This document shows, in pieces, positions 1-6,177 of a stretch of DNA of 7,522 bases. Each line of letters opens with the position of its first letter. The first letter of the stretch is position 1. Made by a program: the position numbers and the translations under genes. This DNA is from Solirubrobacteraceae bacterium. GTDB lineage: Bacteria; Actinomycetota; Thermoleophilia; Solirubrobacterales; Solirubrobacteraceae. The notes under the pieces were generated by a model. That model was not told the DNA's origin. It made no database searches and saw only the letters and a list, made by a program, of their open reading frames with translations. The stretch covers positions 1 through 7,522 of the forward strand of contig JASLHP010000147.1 of the NCBI GenBank assembly GCA_030149625.1, in the 5' to 3' direction.

Positions 1-1091
1 TGACCGAGGCCGAGACGCAGAAGCTGATGCGCATGGAGGACGAACTGCACAAGCGCGTGATCGGCCAGCACCCCGCGATCGAGGTCATCTCCAAGGCGAT
101 CAGGCGCTCGCGCGCGGGCCTGAAGGACCCCAAGCGACCCACGGGCTCGTTCATCTTCCTCGGCCCCTCGGGCGTCGGCAAGACCGAGCTCGCGCGCACG
201 CTCGCGGAGTTCCTGTTCGGCGACGACGAGGCGCTGATCCGGATCGACATGTCCGAGTACATGGAGAAGCACGCCGTCTCCCGGCTCGTCGGCTCGCCTC
301 CGGGCTACATCGGCTACGACGAGGGCGGTCAGCTGACCGAGGCGATCCGCCGCAAGCCCTACAGCGTGCTGCTGCTCGACGAGATCGAGAAGGCGCACCC
401 GGACGTGTTCAACATCCTGCTGCAGATCCTCGAGGACGGCCGCCTGACCGACGCGCAGGGGCGCACGGTGGACTTCCGTCACGCGATCGTGATCATGACC
501 TCCAACATCGGCGCCTCCGAGATCGCGCGCAACACGCCGCTCGGCTTCGCGGTCTCCGACGATGAGACGGGCATCACCTACGACGACATGAAGAACCGCA
601 TCATGGGCGAGCTGAAGAAGGTGTTCCGCCCCGAGTTCCTCAACCGCATCGACGACGTGATCGTCTTCCACAAGCTGCAGAAGGAGGAGATCAAGCAGAT
701 CGTCGAGCTGTTGCTGCTGCGCATCCGCGAGTCGATGGCCGAACGCGAGCTGCAGCTCGAGCTTACCGAGCCCGCCAAGGACCTGCTCGTCGACAAGGGC
801 TGGGACCCGGCGATGGGCGCGCGCCCGCTGCGCCGCGCGATCCAGCGCTACATCGAGGACCCGCTCGCGGACTTCGTGCTGCGCGAGCAGCTGACCCCCG
901 GTGCGACCGTCGTGGTCGATCCCGCCGAAGGCGGCGAAGACGGCGAGGTGCGGCTGTCGATCGTGCAGCCCAAGAAGCAGAAGACTCCGGTCGCGGTGGG
1001 CGCCGAAGGCGCGGGCGCGGAGGAGATCGCCGAGGGCGAGGCACACGCCGACGGCGACGTGCCGGACGTCGGCGAGCCCTCGGCGTCCTAG
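1..1091 (+). CDS. clpC: ATP-dependent Clp protease ATPase subunit ClpC, C-terminal part (5' end outside window)
   Basis: This is the second AAA+ module of a ClpC-type Hsp100 unfoldase, which feeds unfolded cytoplasmic substrates to ClpP. The frame is open to the left edge (first whole codon at 3), so the N-domain, first ATPase domain and middle domain lie outside. Visible in order are the VIGQ motif that opens the D2 domain (codons near 60), Walker A GPSGVGKT (about 162-185), the pore-loop GYIG stretch (about 304-315), Walker [11 protein letters not shown] (about 370-399), an LGF tripeptide at 540-548 in the position of the ClpP-docking loop, the arginine-finger motif FRPEFLNR (about 628-651), and sensor-2 GARPLRRAI (about 817-843). 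The LGF loop argues for a ClpP partner rather than ClpB-like disaggregation. The last ~40 residues are an acidic, Ala/Gly/Glu-rich tail, presumably disordered. The TAG stop lies inside a tandem repeat. ClpC rather than ClpB or ClpE is supported by the neighbouring radA and disA. Confidence 0.96.
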   Translation, partial: TEAETQKLMRMEDELHKRVIGQHPAIEVISKAIRRSRAGLKDPKRPTGSFIFLGPSGVGKTELARTLAEFLFGDDEALIRIDMSEYMEKHAVSRLVGSPPGYIGYDEGGQLTEAIRRKPYSVLLLDEIEKAHPDVFNILLQILEDGRLTDAQGRTVDFRHAIVIMTSNIGASEIARNTPLGFAVSDDETGITYDDMKNRIMGELKKVFRPEFLNRIDDVIVFHKLQKEEIKQIVELLLLRIRESMAERELQLELTEPAKDLLVDKGWDPAMGARPLRRAIQRYIEDPLADFVLREQLTPGATVVVDPAEGGEDGEVRLSIVQPKKQKTPVAVGAEGAGAEEIAEGEAHADGDVPDVGEPSAS

Positions 1092-1126
1092 CGGATAGGG
1101 CCCTCGGCGTCCTAGCGGATAGGGCC
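1076..1126 (+). repeat. Tandem direct repeat, 24-base unit, 2.1 copies, spanning the clpC stop
   Basis: Unit 1 is 1076-1099 and unit 2 is 1100-1123, identical at every base, with three more matching bases to 1126. Each unit carries the sequence CTCGGCGTCCTAGCGGATAG. The period is a multiple of three, so the TAG stop at 1089-1091 recurs in frame at 1113-1115. A recent slippage duplication is the simplest explanation. Gain or loss of a unit would not change the ClpC protein. Confidence 0.93.
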
Positions 1127-1140
1127 GCGCTGCCGCGGTC
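1123..1140 (+). terminator. Short GC hairpin after clpC, weak terminator candidate
   Basis: CCGCG (1125-1129) pairs with CGCGG (1134-1138) across a four-base loop. The stem can be extended by a G-U pair and a G-C pair to 1123/1140. No T-run follows, so it does not look like a classical intrinsic terminator. It is the only obvious foldable element soon after the clpC stop. Confidence 0.3.
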
Positions 1141-1233
1141 GGTCGCGGGCGTGAACGACGACTGACGGACGCTCGCGCGCGTTCGTGTGGGCTGCCCGAT
1201 GCACGGCGGACCGGCGCCGTCCCCGCCGGGTCA

Positions 1234-1239
1234 TAGGCT
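1234..1239 (+). promoter_or_regulatory. Candidate -10 box (TAGGCT) for leaderless radA transcription
   Basis: TAGGCT fits the TANNNT form of a bacterial -10 box and ends six bases before the radA ATG at 1246. No SD precedes that ATG. This spacing is typical of leaderless actinobacterial mRNAs, in which the transcript starts at or within a base or two of the start codon. I see no TTGACA-like -35 box about 17 bases upstream, so the call rests on the -10 box, its position and its recurrence at other starts in this window. Confidence 0.5.
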
Positions 1240-1245
1240 CCGCGG

Positions 1246-3018
1246 ATGCCCCGCGACACGATCTACAGCTGCGCCCAGTGTGGCTCGCAGTCGGCCAAGT
1301 GGCATGGTCAATGCCCCGAGTGCGGGGAGTGGAACGTGCTCGTCGAGGAACCGGTCGCCGCGAGCCGTGCCAACGGTGCCCACGCCGGCCGCCGCCGGCG
1401 TGGCGGTGCGGCGGCGACCGACAGCGGACCACGGTCGCTGCCGGTCGCCTTGGCGGACGTCGGCGCGGCGCCCGTCAGCCGCATGTCGAGCGGCATCGGC
1501 GAGCTCGACCGGGTGCTCGGCGGCGGGCTCGTGCCAGGCTCGCTGGTGCTGCTCGGCGGCTCGCCCGGGATCGGCAAGTCGACGCTCACGAACATGGTGC
1601 TCGGGTACCTGCAGCAGGCTGGACACCGCACGCTGTACGTGAGCGGCGAGGAGTCGGCCGCGCAGGTGAGGCTGCGCGCGGAGCGGCTCGCGCCCGTGCA
1701 CGCGGGCCCGATCGCGCACGGCGCCGGCCGAGGCGCGAACCCGGCGCTGCAGGTGCCGGTGCTCGCCGAGACGGATCTCGATGCCGTCCTCGACACGCTC
1801 GCCGCCCACAAGCCGCGGGTATGTGTGATCGACTCGGTGCAGACGCTGCGCGCGTCCGACCTGTCGGGCGCGCCGGGCTCGGTCGGGCAGGTGCGGGAGG
1901 TTGCCGTGCGGATCATGGAGCTCGCCAAGGCGCAGGGCGTGGCGGTGATACTCGTCGGACACGTCACCAAGGAGGGCGCGCTCGCGGGCCCGCGCGTGCT
2001 CGAGCACCTCGTCGACTGCGTGCTGCAGTTCGAGGGTGAGCGCGAGCGTCCGTACCGCGAGCTGCGCGCGCTCAAGAACCGCTTCGGCTCGACCAACGAG
2101 TCGGGGCTGTTCGAGATGCGCAGCGGCGGCCTCGTGGAGGTGCTCGACGCCTCGGCGAGGTTCGTGGCGGAGGCCACGCGCGCCCCCGGCAGCGTGGTGC
2201 TGGCGGCGATGGAGGGATCGCGACCGCTGCTCGTCGAGGTCCAAGCGCTGGTGGCGCCGTCCGAGCTCGAGCAGCCGCGCCGGGTCGTCTCGGGGATCGA
2301 CCGCAACCGCCTGGCGCTCGTGCTCGCGATCCTGGGGCGTCACGGCCGCGTGCGCACGGCCGGCGCGGATGTGTTCGTGAACGTCGTCGGCGGCGTGCGC
2401 GTCGATGAGCCCGGCTGCGACTTGGCGATCGCGCTGGCAGTCGCCAGCGCCGCCCGCGGGGTCGCCGTGGGCGGCTCGCCGCGTGCGTGCTTCGGCGAGC
2501 TTGGCTTGACCGGCGAGTTGCGCTGGGTCGGCCATCCCGAGCGTCGCCTACACGAGGCCGCCAAGCACGGCCTCACGGATGTGATCGCGCCGATCGACAG
2601 CGGGAACGGCGCCCGCGAGGCGCCGACGCTGCGGGCGGCGCTCGCCGCGGCGCTGCCGACGGGGCCGCCGCGGGGCCGCACACGCGCCGCGCCGGCGCTC
2701 GCTGCGGTCGGAGGAGAGAGCTGGAGAATCAGTAAATGCCCTAGAATTGGGGATCGTGGCACCACGATCCGGCGAAGAGGTAGACAACGAGGTACGGCCG
2801 GATCCGGGATTGATGAGGGCGCTGGAGATGATCGCGCCCGGAACCGCCTTGCGCGAGGGCATCGAGAGCATTCTGCATGCGCGTACCGGCGGTCTGATCG
2901 TGATCGGCGAGCCGGAAGACCTCAGCTTCCTCAATTCGGGCGGGATCAAGCTCGACATCGACTACACGCCTGCCTTTCTCTACCAGCTGGCGAAGATGGA
3001 TGGCGCGATCATCCTTAA
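1246..3018 (+). CDS. radA: DNA repair protein RadA (Sms), frame extended into disA
   Basis: RadA is a RecA-like ATPase that processes recombination intermediates and promotes branch migration. The ATG at 1246 places the N-terminal zinc finger correctly (Cys9, Cys12, Cys23, Cys26). Next come Walker A GSPGIGKST (residues 105-113), Walker B VCVID (192-196), the RadA-specific KNRFG motif (277-281), and a Lon-like C-terminal domain to about residue 470, including the GGVRVDEPGCDLAIALA stretch. A segment of roughly a dozen residues near 152-168 looks like a small insertion compared with common RadA proteins. Family members are usually about 450-480 residues, but this frame has no stop until 3016-3018 (590 codons). 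Residues beyond ~475 are Arg-rich and unlike any RadA tail, and the last 263 bases overlap disA in another frame. A one-base shift upstream would end the gene at TAA 2733-2735. The extension may therefore be a real read-through, an indel or a sequence error. In B. subtilis radA also precedes disA, and RadA modulates DisA activity. Confidence 0.93.
   Translation: MPRDTIYSCAQCGSQSAKWHGQCPECGEWNVLVEEPVAASRANGAHAGRRRRGGAAATDSGPRSLPVALADVGAAPVSRMSSGIGELDRVLGGGLVPGSLVLLGGSPGIGKSTLTNMVLGYLQQAGHRTLYVSGEESAAQVRLRAERLAPVHAGPIAHGAGRGANPALQVPVLAETDLDAVLDTLAAHKPRVCVIDSVQTLRASDLSGAPGSVGQVREVAVRIMELAKAQGVAVILVGHVTKEGALAGPRVLEHLVDCVLQFEGERERPYRELRALKNRFGSTNESGLFEMRSGGLVEVLDASARFVAEATRAPGSVVLAAMEGSRPLLVEVQALVAPSELEQPRRVVSGIDRNRLALVLAILGRHGRVRTAGADVFVNVVGGVRVDEPGCDLAIALAVASAARGVAVGGSPRACFGELGLTGELRWVGHPERRLHEAAKHGLTDVIAPIDSGNGAREAPTLRAALAAALPTGPPRGRTRAAPALAAVGGESWRISKCPRIGDRGTTIRRRGRQRGTAGSGIDEGAGDDRARNRLARGHREHSACAYRRSDRDRRAGRPQLPQFGRDQARHRLHACLSLPAGEDGWRDHP
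2742..2747 (+). promoter_or_regulatory. Candidate -10 box (TAGAAT) in front of disA
   Basis: TAGAAT is a near-consensus -10 box in a locally AT-richer patch (about 2722-2755) of an otherwise very GC-rich window. It ends eight bases before GTG 2756, so the RNA could begin at or beside that codon, giving a leaderless disA transcript. No good -35 hexamer is visible at the expected distance. It would give disA a promoter separate from radA. Confidence 0.5.
2751..2770 (+). promoter_or_regulatory. Perfect 9-bp inverted repeat over the disA start (operator or start-site hairpin)
   Basis: GGATCGTGG (2751-2759) and CCACGATCC (2762-2770) are exact reverse complements separated by CA. The element begins four bases after the TAGAAT box and contains the GTG at 2756. 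As DNA it has the size and position of a dimeric repressor operator at +1. As RNA it would fold into a stem that hides the start codon. A second palindrome, CCGGATCCGG, lies at 2798-2807 inside the gene. I cannot name a binding protein. Confidence 0.55.
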
Positions 3019-3865
3019 CGCCAACGCGACCAAGATCACGATGGCGAACGTGCAGCTGATGCCCGACCCGACGATCCTCTCGCACGAGACCGGCACCAGG
3101 CATCGCACCGCCGAGCGCGTGTCCAAGCAGACCGACGCGCTCGTGATCGCGGTATCACAGCGCCGCGAGGTCGTCTCCGTGTACGTCGACGGCGTCAAGT
3201 ACATCCTCGAGGACATCCCCGTGGTGCTCGCCAAGGGCAACCAGGCGCTGGCGACGCTCGACAAGTTCCGCACGCGGCTGGATCAGGTCTCGACGCGACT
3301 GACCGCACTGGAGTTCGAGGGCGGCGCGACGCTGCACGACGTGCTCACCGTGCTGCAGCGCTCGGAGCTCGTGACGCGCATGGCCGTGGAGATCGAGCGT
3401 TACATCGTCGAGCTGGGCAGCGAGGGCCGGCTGATCGAGATGCAGCTCGAGGAGACGATGGTTGGCGCCGCGGCTGAGAAGTCGGCGCTGGTGAGGGACT
3501 ACTTGTCAAGCTACTCCGACGAGGCGTTCGCCGCGGCGCTCGAGGAGATCGGGCGCCTCGCGCACCAGGACCTGCTCGACTTCGGGCGGCTGGCGGAGCT
3601 GCTCGGCTACGACCGCAAGCTCAACACGCTCGACTACCCCGTCTCGCCGCGCGGCTACCGCGTTCTGGGACGCATCCCCCGGCTGCCCAAGCTCGTGGTC
3701 GCGCAGATCGTCAGCGAGTTCGGAGGCCTCGACGAGCTGCTGGCCGCGTCGGACGCCGAGCTCGAGGGCGTCGAGGGCGTGGGGGAGATCCGCGCGAAGG
3801 ACATCCGTGAGGGCCTGCGCAGGCTGCAGGAGCTGAACCTCGTGGACCGCTACCTACAGACTTGA
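2756..3865 (+). CDS. disA: DNA integrity scanning protein DisA (diadenylate cyclase)
   Basis: DisA makes cyclic di-AMP from two ATP and scans DNA, lowering its activity on branched structures. From GTG 2756 the protein is 369 residues, close to the ~360 usual for the family. The diadenylate cyclase domain fills the N-terminal part (about 20-150), with the catalytic DGA motif at 82-84 in KMDGAIIL and the RHR motif at 115-117 in GTRHRTAERVSKQ. A helical linker follows. The C-terminal helix-hairpin-helix DNA-binding region contains LEGVEGVGEIRAKDIREGL. The start is uncertain: TTG 2747, GTG 2756 and ATG 2813 (residue 20, just before the conserved ALEMIAPGT) are all in frame. GTG 2756 is preferred for its spacing from TAGAAT. 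The GGAGGAG at 2710-2716 is too far away to serve any of these codons. The gene follows radA, matching the known RadA-DisA functional link, and its stop overlaps a TTG in the carD frame. Confidence 0.95.
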   Translation: MAPRSGEEVDNEVRPDPGLMRALEMIAPGTALREGIESILHARTGGLIVIGEPEDLSFLNSGGIKLDIDYTPAFLYQLAKMDGAIILNANATKITMANVQLMPDPTILSHETGTRHRTAERVSKQTDALVIAVSQRREVVSVYVDGVKYILEDIPVVLAKGNQALATLDKFRTRLDQVSTRLTALEFEGGATLHDVLTVLQRSELVTRMAVEIERYIVELGSEGRLIEMQLEETMVGAAAEKSALVRDYLSSYSDEAFAAALEEIGRLAHQDLLDFGRLAELLGYDRKLNTLDYPVSPRGYRVLGRIPRLPKLVVAQIVSEFGGLDELLAASDAELEGVEGVGEIRAKDIREGLRRLQELNLVDRYLQT

Positions 3866-3872
3866 TTCAAGG

Positions 3873-3889
3873 GCGACCCGACTGGTCGC
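3873..3889 (+). promoter_or_regulatory. Small leader hairpin between disA and carD
   Basis: GCGACC (3873-3878) and GGTCGC (3884-3889) form a perfect six-bp stem with a five-base loop, nine bases before the strong carD SD. A short inverted repeat CTTGA-T-TCAAG (3861-3871) lies just before it and covers the disA stop. It could mark the end of disA or affect carD translation. It is short enough to be chance. Confidence 0.3.
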
Positions 3890-3897
3890 ACGCAACG

Positions 3898-3904
3898 AAG
3901 GAGG
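3898..3904 (+). promoter_or_regulatory. Strong ribosome binding site facing an ATT codon (possible carD start at 3910)
   Basis: AAGGAGG is the best SD match in the window and ends five bases before ATT at 3910, which is in frame with carD. No ATG, GTG or TTG sits at that distance. This either marks an unusual ATT start, adding 16 residues (beginning IPVQATDE) before GTG 3958, or reflects a G-to-T change in an original ATG. The first codons after ATT are rich in A/T at third positions, as at many true gene starts. Confidence 0.55.
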
Positions 3905-3944
3905 ACACCATTCCCGTACAAGCAACTGACGAAGCAACGTTCAC

Positions 3945-3951
3945 GGAGGAG
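3945..3951 (+). promoter_or_regulatory. SD-like GGAGGAG before GTG 3958 of carD
   Basis: GGAGGAG ends six bases before GTG 3958, so by ordinary rules this GTG is a well-equipped start. The same bases also encode Glu-Glu if translation begins upstream, so the match may be incidental. Confidence 0.45.
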
Positions 3952-3957
3952 CTCGAG

Positions 3958-4497
3958 GTGACGCGCGAAGTCGAGTTCATCGAGTTCGAGCTCGGAGATC
4001 ACGTCGTCTACCCCCATCATGGCGCCGGGAAGGTGCTGAAGAAGGAGGAGATGGAGATCCTCGGGGAACGACGCGAGTACCTCACGATCAAGATCCTCCA
4101 CAACGACATGACCGTACGCGTTCCCACCGAGAACGCCGCCCTGGCGGGGCTGCGCAGGGTCATCGACGAGGAAACAGTCAAGAAGGTGCTCGACGTGCTG
4201 CGCGACGACGTCTCGGAGATGCCGAAGAACTGGAACCGCCGGTTCAAGCACAACCGCGACAAGATCAAGACAGGCGACATCTACGAGCTGGCCGAGGTCG
4301 TGCGCAACCTCTCGCTGCGCGAGAGCGAGAAGGGCCTTTCGACCGGCGAGAAGCAGATGTTCACGCGCACGAAGAAGATCCTCGCCTCCGAGCTGATGTA
4401 TGCGCTCGACAAGGACGAGGAGGAGGCCGAGAGCTATCTCGACGAGCTGCTCGAGGACTCGGCCAACAGCCAGATGGCGGCCGCCGGAGCCAAGTAG
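3958..4497 (+). CDS. carD: CarD-family RNA polymerase-binding transcription regulator
   Basis: CarD binds the RNA polymerase beta subunit and the upstream edge of the promoter bubble, stabilising open complexes at many promoters, including rRNA promoters, in actinobacteria. From GTG 3958 the protein is 179 residues (the Mycobacterium protein is about 160). The N-terminal Tudor-like RNA polymerase interaction domain covers about residues 10-65, with the signature GDHVVYPHHGAG and the MTVRVPTEN strand. The helical C-terminal domain carries the conserved tryptophan in PKNWNRRFKHN (Trp92), equivalent to the Trp that wedges into the DNA minor groove at the bubble edge. The last ~25 residues are acidic. 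Alternative in-frame starts are ATT 3910, which has the strongest SD in the window, and TTG 3862, which overlaps the disA stop but lacks an SD. I use GTG 3958 as the first conventional start with an SD. It takes the slot held by yacL in the corresponding B. subtilis region, and it sits before ispD-ispF. Confidence 0.95.
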   Translation: MTREVEFIEFELGDHVVYPHHGAGKVLKKEEMEILGERREYLTIKILHNDMTVRVPTENAALAGLRRVIDEETVKKVLDVLRDDVSEMPKNWNRRFKHNRDKIKTGDIYELAEVVRNLSLRESEKGLSTGEKQMFTRTKKILASELMYALDKDEEEAESYLDELLEDSANSQMAAAGAK

Positions 4498-4505
4498 CGA
4501 GGCTT

Positions 4506-4541
4506 TCGCGCACGCGGCAGCGCCAATTGCCGCGTGCGCGA
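4506..4541 (+). terminator. Perfect 14-bp hairpin between carD and ispD
   Basis: Bases 4506-4519 (TCGCGCACGCGGCA) pair without mismatch with 4528-4541 (TGCCGCGTGCGCGA) around an eight-base loop. It starts nine bases after the carD stop and ends 12 bases before the ispD ATG. There is no T-run on either side. It may be a tail-less terminator as proposed for some high-GC bacteria, an mRNA stability or processing element giving carD its own message end, or an attenuator for ispD. Confidence 0.65.
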
Positions 4542-4553
4542 GCGCCCCAGACG

Positions 4554-5255
4554 ATGACCGTCGCGCTGATCGTGGCCGCCGGCAGCGGCGAGCGCCTTGG
4601 CGCCGGGCGTCCGAAGGCGCTCGTCGAGCTCGGCGGGCGTCCGCTGGTCGCGTGGAGCATCGACGCGCTGCTGGCCACCGCCGGCGTCGAGCGGATCGTG
4701 ATCGCGGTCCCGCCGGGAGCCGAGTGGCCGCGGGCGCTCGGCGCGCGAGGCCGCGTGGACGTCGTCGACGGCGGCGCCTGCCGCTCTGACTCGGTGCGCC
4801 GCGCGCTGGGCGCGGCGGGCCAGCCCGAGCTCGTGCTCGTCCACGACGCCGCACGCCCGCTGCTCACGGCCGCGCTCGCGGAGTCGGTGATCGCGGCGCT
4901 CGCGCGTGACCCGGCGGCCGACGCGGCGATCGCGGCGATGCCGGTCACCGACACCGTCAAGCGCGTCGACGGCGCCGGCGTCGTGCGCGAGACGCTGGAG
5001 CGCAGCGAGCTGTGGGCGGTGCAGACGCCGCAGGTGTTCCGCCGTGCCGCGCTGGCGCGCGCGCTCGACGTGCCGGCCGACGAGCTCGCGCGAGCAACCG
5101 ACGACGCTGGGCTGATCGAGCGCGGCGGCGGCAAGGTGCTCGTCGTGCGCGCGAGCGACGAGAACCTCAAGGTGACGACGGCGCTCGACCTGCGCGTCGC
5201 CGAGCTGCTGCTCGCGGCGCGCGCCTCCGGCGGCGTGCAGGCGCGCGGCGAGTAG
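4554..5255 (+). CDS. ispD: 2-C-methyl-D-erythritol 4-phosphate cytidylyltransferase IspD
   Basis: IspD joins CTP and 2-C-methyl-D-erythritol 4-phosphate to give CDP-ME, the third step of the MEP isoprenoid pathway, in the cytoplasm. The 233-residue length is normal. The nucleotide-binding signature AAGSGERLGAGRPKAL holds the catalytic Arg14 and Lys21. VHDAARP supplies Asp98, the PVTDTVK segment Thr134, then WAVQTPQVFR and TDDAGLIE, and NLKVTTALDL contains Lys206 near the C-terminus. Together these make a complete active site. ATG 4554 begins the first beta strand as in other family members. TTG 4527 would add nine residues but lies at the loop/stem junction of the upstream hairpin. No SD precedes ATG 4554 and no TANNNT box is visible, so how translation starts is unclear. 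The gene ends 37 bases before the PHP gene, and ispF follows one gene later. Confidence 0.95.
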   Translation: MTVALIVAAGSGERLGAGRPKALVELGGRPLVAWSIDALLATAGVERIVIAVPPGAEWPRALGARGRVDVVDGGACRSDSVRRALGAAGQPELVLVHDAARPLLTAALAESVIAALARDPAADAAIAAMPVTDTVKRVDGAGVVRETLERSELWAVQTPQVFRRAALARALDVPADELARATDDAGLIERGGGKVLVVRASDENLKVTTALDLRVAELLLAARASGGVQARGE

Positions 5256-5292
5256 TCGTGGCCGCCGCGGATCCTGCTTGAATCGCACCCCG

Positions 5293-6177
5293 ATGCTCAC
5301 CGATTACCACTTGCACCTGCGGCCCGACGGCCTCGGCGCGGACGTCACCGACTACCACACGACGGCGAACGTCGAGCGCTATCGCGCCGCCGCTGACGCG
5401 CGCGGGATCGCCGAGCTGGGCGTCTCAGAACACGTGTATCGCTTCGCACAGGCGCTCGAGGTGTGGCGCCACCCGTTCTGGGAGACCTTTGCGCACGACG
5501 ACATCGACGAGTACTGCGCGTTCGTGCGCGAGCACACCGAGCTGCGACTTGGCATCGAGGCGGACTTCGTCCCCGGCGCTGAGGACCGCATGGCGAACCT
5601 GCTGCAGGCGCGCGACTTCGACTACGTTGTCGGCTCCGTGCACTTCATGCGCGACGGCGCCGTCGACATGGAGGACTACAGCGTGTGGGAGTCGAGCAGC
5701 GCGCGCAGCGCCGAGGAGGTATGGAAACGCTACTTCGAGGCGATCGGCGCGTCCGCGCGCAGCGGTCTGTTCGACATCGCCGCGCACCCCGACCTGGTGA
5801 AGTATTGGAAAGACGCTCGGCGTACGCCGCAAGGCGATCTGCGCCGATTCTACGAGCCCGCCGTCGAAGGCATCGCCGAAAGCGGGATCGCCGTGGAGGT
5901 CTCCACCGCCGGGCTGAGGAAGCCCGCCGGCGAGATCTACCCGGCACGCGCGTTCCTCGAGATGTGCGTGGACGCCGGCGTGCCCGTGGCGCTCTCCAGC
6001 GACGCGCATCGTCCCGAGGACGTCGGCGCCGACTACGAGCGTGCGCTCGAGCTGCTGGAAGCCGTCGGCGTGCGTGAGCTGTGCGTGTTCGAGAGACGCG
6101 AGCGGCGCTCGGAGCCGATCGGCGCCGCCGGCACGGATCAGTTGCCCGCGGGCTCCGGCGAGGCCGGGGTCCGATGA
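5293..6177 (+). CDS. PHP-family phosphoesterase, probable HisJ-type histidinol-phosphatase
   Basis: The protein is a PHP-fold metal-dependent phosphatase most like histidinol-phosphatases of the HisJ/HisK type, which turn histidinol phosphate into histidinol. From ATG 5293 (294 residues) the metal-ligand motifs are all in place: DYHLHL (His6, His8), GVSEHVYR (His47), GIEADF (Glu89), VGSVHFMR (His117), DIAAHPDLVKYW (His165) and SSDAHRPEDVG (Asp237, His239). The SVHF form and overall size fit histidinol-phosphatase better than the PHP domains of DNA polymerases. TTG 5278 would add five residues, but ATG 5293 puts the first HxH at the usual place. Neither start has a clear SD. The last ~25 residues, after the fold ends, are a low-complexity tail. 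The stop overlaps the ispF start in ATGA, so the two are probably translationally coupled. No other his gene is in the window, so a different phosphate ester substrate is possible. Confidence 0.85.
   Translation: MLTDYHLHLRPDGLGADVTDYHTTANVERYRAAADARGIAELGVSEHVYRFAQALEVWRHPFWETFAHDDIDEYCAFVREHTELRLGIEADFVPGAEDRMANLLQARDFDYVVGSVHFMRDGAVDMEDYSVWESSSARSAEEVWKRYFEAIGASARSGLFDIAAHPDLVKYWKDARRTPQGDLRRFYEPAVEGIAESGIAVEVSTAGLRKPAGEIYPARAFLEMCVDAGVPVALSSDAHRPEDVGADYERALELLEAVGVRELCVFERRERRSEPIGAAGTDQLPAGSGEAGVR

Noticed and set aside
1208..1222. GC-rich near-palindrome GGACCGGCGCCGTCC upstream of radA as an operator
   Set aside because: Symmetry is broken by an extra C and the core GGCGCC is common by chance at this base composition; no second copy was seen.
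1185..2039. Second + strand frame (284 codons) overlapping radA
   Set aside because: Arg-rich shadow of radA in another frame; radA in its own frame has all the family motifs.
1231..2535. Long antisense open frame (434 codons) opposite radA, and another at 1308-2306
   Set aside because: Both lie entirely under the strongly supported radA. Their products are His/Arg/Ala-rich low-complexity strings with no recognisable motif, as expected for antisense frames in very GC-rich coding DNA.
2487..2735. Separate small gene ending at TAA 2735
   Set aside because: Its upstream part is a frame shadow of radA and has no recognisable domain. It matters only as the frame that would give radA a normal end if an indel were present.
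3850..4854. Antisense 334-codon frame across carD and ispD, plus related frames at 4361-5170 and 4434-5300
   Set aside because: They overlap well-supported carD and ispD, show Arg/Ala/Ser-biased composition, and have no family motif or start signals.
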